Assembly (NCBI GenBank): GCA_964559455.1
Contig: CAZLHO010000041.1
Coordinates: 1-27,372 of the forward strand
Length of the DNA stretch: 27,372 nt
Reading direction: 5' to 3'
Origin: CAZLHO01 sp964559455
GTDB taxonomy: Bacteria > Krumholzibacteriota > Krumholzibacteriia > LZORAL124-64-63
The notes under the pieces were generated by a model. It was not told the origin of the DNA, searched no databases, and saw only the letters and a program-made list of their open reading frames with translations. The translations under genes were made by a program, and so were the position numbers. Below, piece by piece: positions 21,860-27,372 of the stretch (its first letter is position 1; every line of letters begins with the position of its first letter).

Positions 21860-23109
21860 GAGGACGACTCCCGGAAACGGCGCACCAGCAGGAACTGGGC
21901 GGCCAGCGTGGTCACGATGCCGGTCGCCGTCAGGGCGAACGCGTTGCGCAGGACGCCGGCCGCGCCCTGGCCGTCGAAGATCAGCCGCGTGAAGCCGTCG
22001 ATCGCCCAGTAGTTGATCGTGAACGGCGCGATCGCCCGCATCGGCGCGGGCAGTCCCTGCACCGGGGTCAGGCTGCCGCCCAGCGCGCTCATGCCCATGA
22101 CCACCAGCCAGGACCAGATCCCCGCCTGCTTCTCGGTGCGGCAGAGGGCGATGACCAGGGCCAGGCAGCCGCTGGCCGCCAGGCTGAACGACGCCGCCAC
22201 CAGCAGCGCGCCCAGGGGGTCGATGGGCGGCGCGATCCAGCCCATCAGCAGGCCGATGGCGGCCAGGATCGCCATGACCAGCAGGCCGAGGACGGCGCCG
22301 AAGATCATCTTGGCGCCGACGATCATCTCGACGCCGACCGGGGTCGACAGCTGGCGGCGCAGCATGCCGCTCTTCTGCTCGTCGTAGACGTCGCCCAGCG
22401 AGCGGCTGGCCACCAGCATCAGGGCCATCACGGTGGTCATGATCAGGATGTAGCCGAAGATGCCGCTGCCGCCCGAGTCCTCCTCGGCGGCGCTCTCCTT
22501 CACGCTGCCGATGCGCACCAGCGGCGGGAAGAGGTAGCGGTCGGCGCCGCGGAAGCGCTCCATGATCGACCCGGCCAGCGCCGCCACCCGCGCCGTCGGC
22601 GGCAGGGAGTCGGCATGGATCATCTCGTTGATCGAGCCCAGTTCGTCGCCCAGCAGGCGGGCGCCCTGGTCCACGTAGGTCGCCACCAGCCCGGCGCCCT
22701 GGACGATGATCTCGGGCTTGATGCCCTCGGCCGGGTTGCGGACGACCCCGATGGCGGCGGGCCGGCCGTCGAGTACGTCGCGCGTGAAGCCGGGGGGCAG
22801 GACGATCAGCGCGCTGGCCTCGCCCTTCTCCATCATCGCCGCGCCCTCGTCGCCGACCACGACGACCTCGAGGAATTCCTGTGCCTGTTCCTGGCCCAGC
22901 GAGCCGATGATCGCCTGGGACAGGAAGCCGTCTTCGTCGCGGTTCTGGACCAGCAGCCTGATGCGGGGGAAGTCCTCGTCACCGCCGCCGCCGCCGCTGT
23001 AGACGGTGCCCAGGGCGAGGCTCATCAGCAGGGGGAAGGCGATCATCACCAGGGTCGACAGCGGGCTGCGCCAGCGCCGGACGAGGTCCTTGCGGATCAG
23101 CTGCCACAT
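21856..23109 (-). CDS. ABC-2 type exporter permease (first subunit)
   Basis: Permease of 417 residues with the same layout as its partner. The N-terminal helix (LSTLVMIAFPLLMSLALGTVY) is followed by an extracytoplasmic domain with RIRLLVQNRDEDGFLSQAI and SALIVLPPGFTRDVLDG. A six-helix C-terminal block follows, with DEQKSGMLRRQLSTPVGVEMIVGAKMI as the conserved cytoplasmic loop. A glycine run (GGGG) after the first helix marks the membrane exit. It lies 39 nt after the ATPase gene and overlaps the next permease gene by 4 nt. Family and complex are clear; the cargo (lipid, drug or peptide) cannot be read from sequence. Confidence 0.9.
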   Translation of the reverse strand: MWQLIRKDLVRRWRSPLSTLVMIAFPLLMSLALGTVYSGGGGGDEDFPRIRLLVQNRDEDGFLSQAIIGSLGQEQAQEFLEVVVVGDEGAAMMEKGEASALIVLPPGFTRDVLDGRPAAIGVVRNPAEGIKPEIIVQGAGLVATYVDQGARLLGDELGSINEMIHADSLPPTARVAALAGSIMERFRGADRYLFPPLVRIGSVKESAAEEDSGGSGIFGYILIMTTVMALMLVASRSLGDVYDEQKSGMLRRQLSTPVGVEMIVGAKMIFGAVLGLLVMAILAAIGLLMGWIAPPIDPLGALLVAASFSLAASGCLALVIALCRTEKQAGIWSWLVVMGMSALGGSLTPVQGLPAPMRAIAPFTINYWAIDGFTRLIFDGQGAAGVLRNAFALTATGIVTTLAAQFLLVRRFRESSS

Positions 23110-23148
23110 GGCGTCCGCCTCCGGTTCGCGGGCGAGGGGGCGCGGCGC

Positions 23149-24087
23149 TCAGTCACGGAGCTCCCTCCCGGTCAGCTTCAGGAAGAGGTCTTCCAGGTTG
23201 GGCTCCTTGATGGCGATGTCCTCGAAGGTCAATCCGCCCGCGATCAGGGCCTCGAGGGCGTGGCTGACGCCGGAGCCGCCGCGGCTGACCATCAGCATGG
23301 CCCGCCCGTCGCCGATCTCCAGGGGCACGAGCCCCTCGACCGCCGTCGCCGCCGCGTGCAGGCGGGCCGCGGCGAAGTCGCCCTGCACCGTCAGCAGGCT
23401 GCCCTCGCCGAGCTGGGCCTTCAGCTCGTCCACCGTGCCCAGGGCCAGGATCCGGCCGTGGTCGATGATGGCCAGCCGGTCGCAGAGCTCCTCGGCCTCC
23501 TCCAGGTAGTGGGTCGTGTAGAGCACCGTCCGTCCGGTGCCGACGATCTGGCGGACGATGTCCAGGATCTTGCGCCGGGCCTGGGGATCGATGCCCACGG
23601 TCGGCTCGTCGAGCAGGATCAGCCGGGGGTCGTGGACCAGGCCCATGGCCAGGTTCAAGCGCCGCTTCATGCCGCCGGAGAAGTTCTTCACGGGGTCCCG
23701 GTCGCGGTCCTCGAGGCCGACCTGGAGCAGCAGCTCGTCGATGCGGCTGCGCAGGGCGGCGCCGCGCAGGCCGAAGATCCCGCCCCAGAAGGACAGGTTC
23801 TGCCGGGCGCTGAGCTCGCCGTAGACGGCCACGTCCTGGGGCACCATGCCCAGCAGCCGCTTCACCTCGCGCGGCTCGTCGCGCAGGCTGCGGCCGTCGA
23901 CCAGCACCTCGCCCTCGTCGGGGGAGAGCAGGCCGCAGATCATCGAGATGGTGGTCGTCTTGCCGGCGCCGTTGGGGCCCAGGAAGCCGAAGATCTCGCC
24001 TTCCCGGACGCTGAACGAGATGCCGTCGACGGCGGTGAGTTCGCCGAAGTTCTTGCGCAGCGATCGGACCTCGAGCACGTCGGCCAT
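23149..24087 (-). CDS. ABC exporter ATP-binding protein
   Basis: Nucleotide-binding subunit of an ABC-2 exporter, 312 residues, cytoplasmic and membrane-associated. Walker A is GPNGAGKTTT (38-47), the Q-loop lies in GMVPQDVAVYGELSARQNL, the ABC signature reads FSGGMKRRLNLAMGLVHDP, and Walker B with the D-loop is LILLDEPTVGIDPQARR. The switch histidine is in TVLYTTHYLEEAEELCDR. A C-terminal extension of about 90 residues (from LKAQLGEGSLLTV) is the DrrA-type regulatory tail. GAGGAACGC precedes the ATG at 24087. It heads the three-gene exporter operon (24087 down to 20663). Confidence 0.95.
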   Translation of the reverse strand: MADVLEVRSLRKNFGELTAVDGISFSVREGEIFGFLGPNGAGKTTTISMICGLLSPDEGEVLVDGRSLRDEPREVKRLLGMVPQDVAVYGELSARQNLSFWGGIFGLRGAALRSRIDELLLQVGLEDRDRDPVKNFSGGMKRRLNLAMGLVHDPRLILLDEPTVGIDPQARRKILDIVRQIVGTGRTVLYTTHYLEEAEELCDRLAIIDHGRILALGTVDELKAQLGEGSLLTVQGDFAAARLHAAATAVEGLVPLEIGDGRAMLMVSRGGSGVSHALEALIAGGLTFEDIAIKEPNLEDLFLKLTGRELRD

Positions 24088-24134
24088 GGCGTTCCTCGGG
24101 GTTGGAGTGAGGTTGCCGTCCGTCCGGATAGGTC

Positions 24135-24162
24135 AGTATAGCACTTGCGGGAAAAATGTCGC
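24135..24162 (-). promoter_or_regulatory. Extended -10 promoter of the ABC exporter operon
   Basis: On the minus strand TGCTATACT is an extended -10 (TATACT at 24140-24135), with a partial -35, GCGACA (24162-24157), 16 nt upstream. Transcription would start near 24128, about 40 nt before the ATPase gene. An AT-poor genome makes this short AT-rich block stand out. Confidence 0.5.
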
Positions 24163-24183
24163 TCTCGGCTTGAGGACGCACGA

Positions 24184-24214
24184 ACGGGACCGCCCGGATC
24201 CGGGACGGTCCCGT
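24184..24214 (-). terminator. Hairpin after the NifX/MinD cluster
   Basis: ACGGGACCG and CGGTCCCGT form a perfect 9-bp stem, and the loop itself contains the palindrome CCCGGATCCGGG. It begins 22 nt after the last stop codon of the cluster. The transcript continues TCGTGCG, without a U-run. Confidence 0.55.
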
Positions 24215-24236
24215 CGTCTCCGCGTCGGTCGCCGGC

Positions 24237-24575
24237 TCAGTGGTCGCAGATGTTCTCGCCGGCCCGCAGCGTGCCGGCCAGGAAGTCCTCCACCAGACGC
24301 TCGGGAGTCTCGGCGGGGGCGCCGACCACGACCTGGATGCCGCGCGCGATGAAGAGCTGCTGGGCGCGCTGGCCCATGCCGCCGGCGATGATCACGGTCG
24401 CGCCGCGCTCGGCCAACCAGGGCGGCAGCAGTCCCGGCTGATGCGGCGGAGCCTCCAGGCTCTCGCGGCCGGTGATCGTCCTTTCGGTCTCGTCCACCTC
24501 GATCAGGGCGAAGCTCTCGCAGTGCCCGAAGTGCAGGGACAGCTTCTCGTCGGCCAGGGGTATGGCGATCTTCAA
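24237..24575 (-). CDS. NifX/NifB-type FeMo-cofactor-binding-domain protein (COG1433)
   Basis: Small cytoplasmic protein (112 residues) of the dinitrogenase iron-molybdenum cofactor family, which binds metal-sulfur clusters in nitrogenase assembly and, in non-diazotrophs, in ORP-type complexes. Family traits are the start KIAIPLADEKLSLHFGHCE with C19, the stretch APPHQPGLLPPWLAERG (42-58), VIIAGGMGQRAQQLF, and the tail ENICDH with C110 and H112. Translation starts at a TTG (24575), because GGAGG lies 9 nt upstream and homologous proteins begin at exactly this KIA strand; no ATG is available. It is the last gene of the cluster, 44 nt after the second ATPase gene. The window has no nitrogenase genes, so nitrogen fixation is not implied. 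Confidence 0.9.
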   Translation of the reverse strand: MKIAIPLADEKLSLHFGHCESFALIEVDETERTITGRESLEAPPHQPGLLPPWLAERGATVIIAGGMGQRAQQLFIARGIQVVVGAPAETPERLVEDFLAGTLRAGENICDH

Positions 24576-24619
24576 CGTTCCGTCCTCCTCGATCGTGCGG
24601 TTGCCGTTGCGGATGGTTG

Positions 24620-25492
24620 CTAGATGTCGAGTCCTTCCCAGATCTTCCTGACGTCCTCGCCGCTGGGCGCGTCGGTCTCGACGACCGTCCGTTCCAGCAG
24701 CTGCGCCCGGGTCACCTGGGGATCGTAGCGGATGCGGCCGACCACCTTCGCTCCGGATCTTCGGGCCGCTTCCTCGATGCGTTCGGTCATCGCCTCGTTC
24801 AGGTCCCACTTGTTGACGCAGACGGCGGCGGGGATGTCGAAGTGCCGCGTCAGGGCCAGCACGCGCGCCAGGTCGTGCTCCCCGGAGACCGTCGGTTCGG
24901 TCAGGATCAGGACCTGAGTGGCGCCGGTCACCGAGGCGATCACCGGACAGCCGATGCCCGGCGGCCCGTCCACCAGGACCAGCGGCCGGTCCTCGGCTTC
25001 GGCGATGCGCCGGGCCTCCTGCCTGACCGTCGAGACCAGCTTGCCGGAATTCTCGGCCGCGGCGCCCAGCCGGGCGTGCACCATCGGCCCGCAGCGCGTA
25101 TCCGACACCATCCACTCGCCGCAGAGCCGTTCCGGGAAATCGATGGCCTGCTCCGGGCAGAAACGCACGCAGACGCCGCAGCCCTCGCAGCCGACGGGAT
25201 CGACGGCGAAGCGGGTCGCGCCGTCGGGCGTCGTTTCGGCGACGATGGCGTCGAAACGGCACTGGGCCAGGCAGACGCCGCAGCCCAGGCAGTCGTCCGC
25301 GCGGATGACGGCCTCGCGGCCGCTGAGGAAGTCGTGGCGCTCGCAGATGCTGGGCTCCAGGACCAGGTGCAGGTCGGCCGCGTCCACGTCGCAGTCGGCG
25401 ACGACGGCGTTCCCGGCCAGCACGGCGAGCGCGGCGGTCAGGCTGGTCTTGCCCGTGCCGCCCTTGCCGCTGATGACGACGAGTTCCTTCAC
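24620..25492 (-). CDS. MinD-type P-loop ATPase with inserted ferredoxin domain (second copy)
   Basis: Cytoplasmic ATPase of 290 residues from the MinD superfamily with an inserted 2x[4Fe-4S] ferredoxin (COG1149). The deviant Walker A is GKGGTGKTS (9-17) and the switch I region VADCDVDAADLHLVL. The ferredoxin insert has C68-x2-C71-x2-C74-x3-C78 and C102-x2-C105-x2-C108-x3-C112-P. Walker B follows in LVLVDGPPGIGCPV (171-184). The first cluster motif ends C-R-F instead of the usual C-P. The start is a GTG at 25492, overlapping the TGA of the upstream gene as GTGA (4 nt), with a purine-rich GGAGAGGGGG before it. Relatives occur in the ORP operons of sulfate reducers, where two such ATPases interact with an orange protein. 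The exact role is unknown. Confidence 0.92.
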   Translation of the reverse strand: MKELVVISGKGGTGKTSLTAALAVLAGNAVVADCDVDAADLHLVLEPSICERHDFLSGREAVIRADDCLGCGVCLAQCRFDAIVAETTPDGATRFAVDPVGCEGCGVCVRFCPEQAIDFPERLCGEWMVSDTRCGPMVHARLGAAAENSGKLVSTVRQEARRIAEAEDRPLVLVDGPPGIGCPVIASVTGATQVLILTEPTVSGEHDLARVLALTRHFDIPAAVCVNKWDLNEAMTERIEEAARRSGAKVVGRIRYDPQVTRAQLLERTVVETDAPSGEDVRKIWEGLDI

Positions 25493-26385
25493 GCCGCCCC
25501 CTCTCCGCCGGCCGGCCGCGCCAGGCCGGTCGCCTCGATCAGCTCCCGGAAGAGGCCGCGGTATTCCGGCAACGCGTCCACGATCAGTTCGCCCCGCGAG
25601 TAGGCCTCGGCGATCCGGCGGTCGTCGGGGATCTCCAGCAGGACGGGTATCGCCTGCTGGTCGCAGTAGACGCGCACCCGGTCGTCCCCGGAACCGGCCC
25701 GGTTCACGACCACGCCGAAGGGAAGGTCCAGTTCGCGCACCATCGCCACGGCCAGCTTCAGGTCGTTCAGGCCGAAGGGGGTCGGCTCGGTGACCAGCAG
25801 CACGAAGTCCGCGCCGCGCAGGGTGGCGACAACGGGGCACGATGTTCCCGGCGGCGCGTCCATGATCACGGGCGACGCGTCGTCGGCGTCGTCCAGGCGG
25901 GCCTTCACCGCGCGGATCAGCGGCGGGGCCATCGCCACGCCCACGTCCAGGCGGCCCTGGATCAGGGTGATGTCGCCGTCCGCCAGCGTCTCGACGTCGC
26001 CGATGCGCCGGTCGACCTCGGTGATCGCGTTCTTGGGGCAGACCATGGCGCAGCCGCCGCAGCCGTGGCACATCTCGGGAAAGACCAGGGGCTTGGTCCC
26101 GAACGAGACGATGGCGTTGTAGGCGCAGAAGCGGCTGCAGGCGCCGCAGCCGTCGCAGAGGCTCTCTTCGACCTGCGGCACCGGGATCGCGACCGCGTCG
26201 CTGCCGAGCGGGCGGCCGTCCAGGAAGAGGTGGCCGTTGGGCTCCTCGACGTCGCAGTCCAGCAGGCGGACCGGGGCGTCCAGGGCCCGCGCCAGGTTCA
26301 CCGAGACCGTCGTCTTGCCGGTGCCGCCCTTGCCCGAGGCGACCGCGAGGACCCGGCCCGCGGCGCGCCCCGCCCCTACGCCCAA
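25489..26385 (-). CDS. MinD-type P-loop ATPase with inserted ferredoxin domain (first copy)
   Basis: Paralogue of the next gene, 298 residues. Deviant Walker A is GKGGTGKTT (18-26); RLLDCDVEEPNGHLFL follows. The inserted ferredoxin has C77-x2-C80-x2-C83-x3-C87 and C106-x2-C109-x2-C112-x3-C116-P, and Walker B is VIMDAPPGTSCPV (173-185). PDDRRIAEAYSRGELI near the C-terminus is typical of the group. The start is a TTG at 26385 inside the end of the upstream gene (10-nt overlap), with GAGGG only 3 nt upstream, so spacing is unusual and coupled re-initiation is likely; the P-loop strand begins at residue 11, so the start cannot be much later. As a pair the two ATPases could form a heterodimeric metal-cluster loading or electron-transfer complex, by analogy with ORP systems. 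Confidence 0.92.
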   Translation of the reverse strand: MGVGAGRAAGRVLAVASGKGGTGKTTVSVNLARALDAPVRLLDCDVEEPNGHLFLDGRPLGSDAVAIPVPQVEESLCDGCGACSRFCAYNAIVSFGTKPLVFPEMCHGCGGCAMVCPKNAITEVDRRIGDVETLADGDITLIQGRLDVGVAMAPPLIRAVKARLDDADDASPVIMDAPPGTSCPVVATLRGADFVLLVTEPTPFGLNDLKLAVAMVRELDLPFGVVVNRAGSGDDRVRVYCDQQAIPVLLEIPDDRRIAEAYSRGELIVDALPEYRGLFRELIEATGLARPAGGEGAA

Positions 26386-26738
26386 TGTCCCTCGACGTCG
26401 GCGGATCCGGCGGCGACGAGCTTGTCGGCGCGATAGAGCGCCAGGGCGTCGGCGACGGTGGCGGCGTCGCAGTTGTAGACCGTGACGCCCGCAAGGTTCA
26501 GGACGCGGAAGGCCTTGGGACCGCAGTGGCCGGTCACCAGGGCCTCGGCGCCGGTGCGGGCCACGTTCTCGGCCGCCTGGATGCCCGCGCCCTGGGCGGC
26601 GTTCAGGTTCTGGCCGTTGTCGACCACCGTGAAGGTGTCATCATCCAGGTCGTAGACCAGGAAGTTCCGGGCCCGGCCGAATCGGGTGTCCAGCGGGGCC
26701 TCGAGGGTGTCTCCGGATGTCGTCAGGACGATCTTCAC
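26376..26738 (-). CDS. NifX/ORP-like cofactor-binding protein
   Basis: A 120-residue member of the dinitrogenase iron-molybdenum cofactor family (COG1433), different from the one at 24237-24575. It has APLDTRFGRARNFLVYDLDD (14-33), GAGIQAAENVARTGAEALVTGHCGPKAFRVL (containing C72), and GVTVYNCDAATVADAL with C90. The GHCGPKAF loop is the hallmark of ORP and ORP-like proteins. Translation starts at a GTG (26738) with AAGGAG 8-9 nt upstream. It precedes the two ferredoxin-ATPases, overlapping the first by 10 nt. In Desulfovibrio the family member ORP binds a Mo-Cu-S cluster; whether this one does is unknown. Confidence 0.9.
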   Translation of the reverse strand: MKIVLTTSGDTLEAPLDTRFGRARNFLVYDLDDDTFTVVDNGQNLNAAQGAGIQAAENVARTGAEALVTGHCGPKAFRVLNLAGVTVYNCDAATVADALALYRADKLVAAGSADVEGHWA

Positions 26739-26766
26739 CGTTTCGTCTCCTTGCCTGTCGTGGTTG

Positions 26767-26804
26767 GATCGGGACGGTCGGACCGGCGGCGTGCCGGCCC
26801 GATC
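26767..26804 (-). other. Stem-loop between the DUF5320-type and NifX-like genes
   Basis: In the transcribed (minus) strand GATCGGG/CCCGATC forms an outer 7-bp stem, and GGGCCGGC/GCCGGTCC an alternative 8-bp stem with one G-U pair. It sits in the 91-bp gap within an otherwise tight cluster and may attenuate or stabilise the message. No U-run follows. Confidence 0.4.
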
Positions 26805-26829
26805 GCCCTGTCGTCGCTCTCGCTGCTCG

Positions 26830-27180
26830 TCAGCCCTCCTGGGGGCCGTCTTCGATCGCGGCGAGGCGCTTCTTGATTCCGTCCAGCTCGGACTGCAGGG
26901 CCTCGGCCTGCCGTTGCAGGGCCAGGCGCTCGGTCCGGGGCTCGGGGACGGGGGCCGCCGCGGCGCCGCCGAAGCGTTGCCAGCCGGTCAGGCCCGTCGC
27001 GTTGAAGCCGTGCCGCCAGCCGCGCCCGCCGCCGCCGAAGCCGCGCCCGTAGCCCATGCCGCCGCCGCGACCGAATTGGGGGTTGGCGAAGCCGGGCATC
27101 TCGTAGCCGGCGCAGAATCCGGCCGCGCGGCCGGTCATGGGACCCTGGCCCCAGGGGCCGGTGCCGTCTCCTCTAGGCAT
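26830..27180 (-). CDS. DUF5320-type glycine-rich small protein
   Basis: A 116-residue protein of the family found beside NifX/MinD clusters. The start MPRGDGTGPWGQGPMTGRA, then GFCAGYEMPGF, is the family signature, with one cysteine (C23). The middle (about 35-60) is Gly/Arg/Phe-rich and probably disordered. The C-terminal third, RLALQRQAEALQSELDGIKKRL, is a coiled-coil helix that may mediate dimerisation. The ATG at 27180 has GAGGAGGAAG ending 4 nt before it. It follows the partial Cys-rich gene by 12 nt. Molecular role unknown; the association with metal-cluster ATPases is a family trait. Confidence 0.85.
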   Translation of the reverse strand: MPRGDGTGPWGQGPMTGRAAGFCAGYEMPGFANPQFGRGGGMGYGRGFGGGGRGWRHGFNATGLTGWQRFGGAAAAPVPEPRTERLALQRQAEALQSELDGIKKRLAAIEDGPQEG

Positions 27181-27192
27181 GATTCTTCCTCC

Positions 27193-27372
27193 TCATCGTG
27201 TTTCCCTGATCATCGTCGTGCCGCAGTCGGGGCACGCGCGCTGGGTGCAGGGCAGACCGCGCTGGTGCGCGGCCTTGAGTCCACATTTCGGGCAGACGCA
27301 GTCGCCGACGGGGCCGCCCGCGAGAGGGCCGCCCATGCGGCCGCCGCCGCCTTGGCCGCGACCGCCGCCGCC
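27193..27372 (-). CDS. Glycine-rich protein with zinc-ribbon-like cysteines (5' end beyond window)
   Basis: The last 59 codons of a gene entering from the right edge. A run of glycines and arginines (GGGGRGQGGGGRMGGPLAG) is followed by CVCPKCGLKAAHQRGLPC and then CPDCGTTMI. Four CxxC-style cysteines plus C-V-C and the LPC cysteine suggest a zinc ribbon or small iron-sulfur site. Similar short proteins with CVCPKCG...HQRG.PC...CP.CGT.M are regular members of NifX/MinD clusters. It ends 12 nt before the DUF5320-type gene, so it is in the same operon. Length and N-terminus cannot be seen. Confidence 0.8.
   Translation of the reverse strand, partial: GGGGRGQGGGGRMGGPLAGGPVGDCVCPKCGLKAAHQRGLPCTQRACPDCGTTMIRETR

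Noticed and set aside
26739..26829. Possible sigma-54 promoter before the NifX-like gene, as in Desulfovibrio orp operons
   Set aside because: The best candidate has GGCAC but no GC-containing TTGC element at the required spacing.
27340..27372. GCC-repeat tract at the right edge as a microsatellite
   Set aside because: It is in frame with the partial Cys-rich protein and encodes its glycine/arginine run, which is a family trait.

Overview
The window is GC-rich, densely coded bacterial chromosome: short gaps, strong purine-rich ribosome binding sites, and frequent GTG or TTG starts. Several products carry Sec or lipoprotein signals, so the cell is probably diderm. A clostripain-like protease ends in a FlgD-Ig-like cell-surface sorting domain, which is typical of FCB-group lineages. 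A candidate phylum of that superphylum (Krumholzibacteriota or Eiseniibacteriota type) is my inference; no marker gene proves it. I saw no rRNA, tRNA, CRISPR array, transposase or phage gene.

Layout. 1-1273 (-): AbgT-family transporter cut by the window edge. 1483-1860 (+): small membrane-anchored protein. 1876-3084 (-): LOV photosensor fused to a SpoIIE/PP2C phosphatase. 3176-4288 (-): lipoprotein with two FAS1 domains, driven by an AT-rich promoter that carries an IscR type-1-like operator. 4289-4922: that promoter, a C-terminal remnant of an outer-membrane barrel, and a terminator hairpin. 4923-5774 (+): exported SurE-type phosphatase. 5808-7907 (-): exported serine hydrolase. 8193-10104 (+): radical SAM enzyme (COG0731) and UPF0282 metallo-hydrolase as a pair. 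10214-11719 (+): secreted C11 protease. 11800-13620 (+): TypA/BipA. 13633-14106 (-): nickel superoxide dismutase with a signal peptide ending exactly before the nickel-binding histidine. 14325-16028 (+): zinc-metallopeptidase lipoprotein. 16030-17424 (-): lipoprotein plus membrane protein, both unknown. 17573-20572 (-): two cation:proton antiporters. 20663-24087 (-): three-gene ABC-2 exporter. 24237-27372 (-): a cluster of two NifX/ORP-like cofactor-binding proteins, two MinD-type ATPases with inserted ferredoxin domains, a DUF5320-type protein and a partial Cys-rich protein.

The last cluster resembles the orange-protein (ORP) systems of anaerobes. Together with the Ni-SOD and the IscR-like operator it points to redox, iron-sulfur and metal handling in a cell that meets both anoxia and oxygen. 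The LOV phosphatase adds a likely blue-light input to a partner-switching pathway whose other members are not in the window. The most notable items are the LOV phosphatase, the IscR-like operator before a FAS1 lipoprotein, the exported Ni-SOD, the exported SurE, the radical SAM/UPF0282 pair and the ORP-like cluster.
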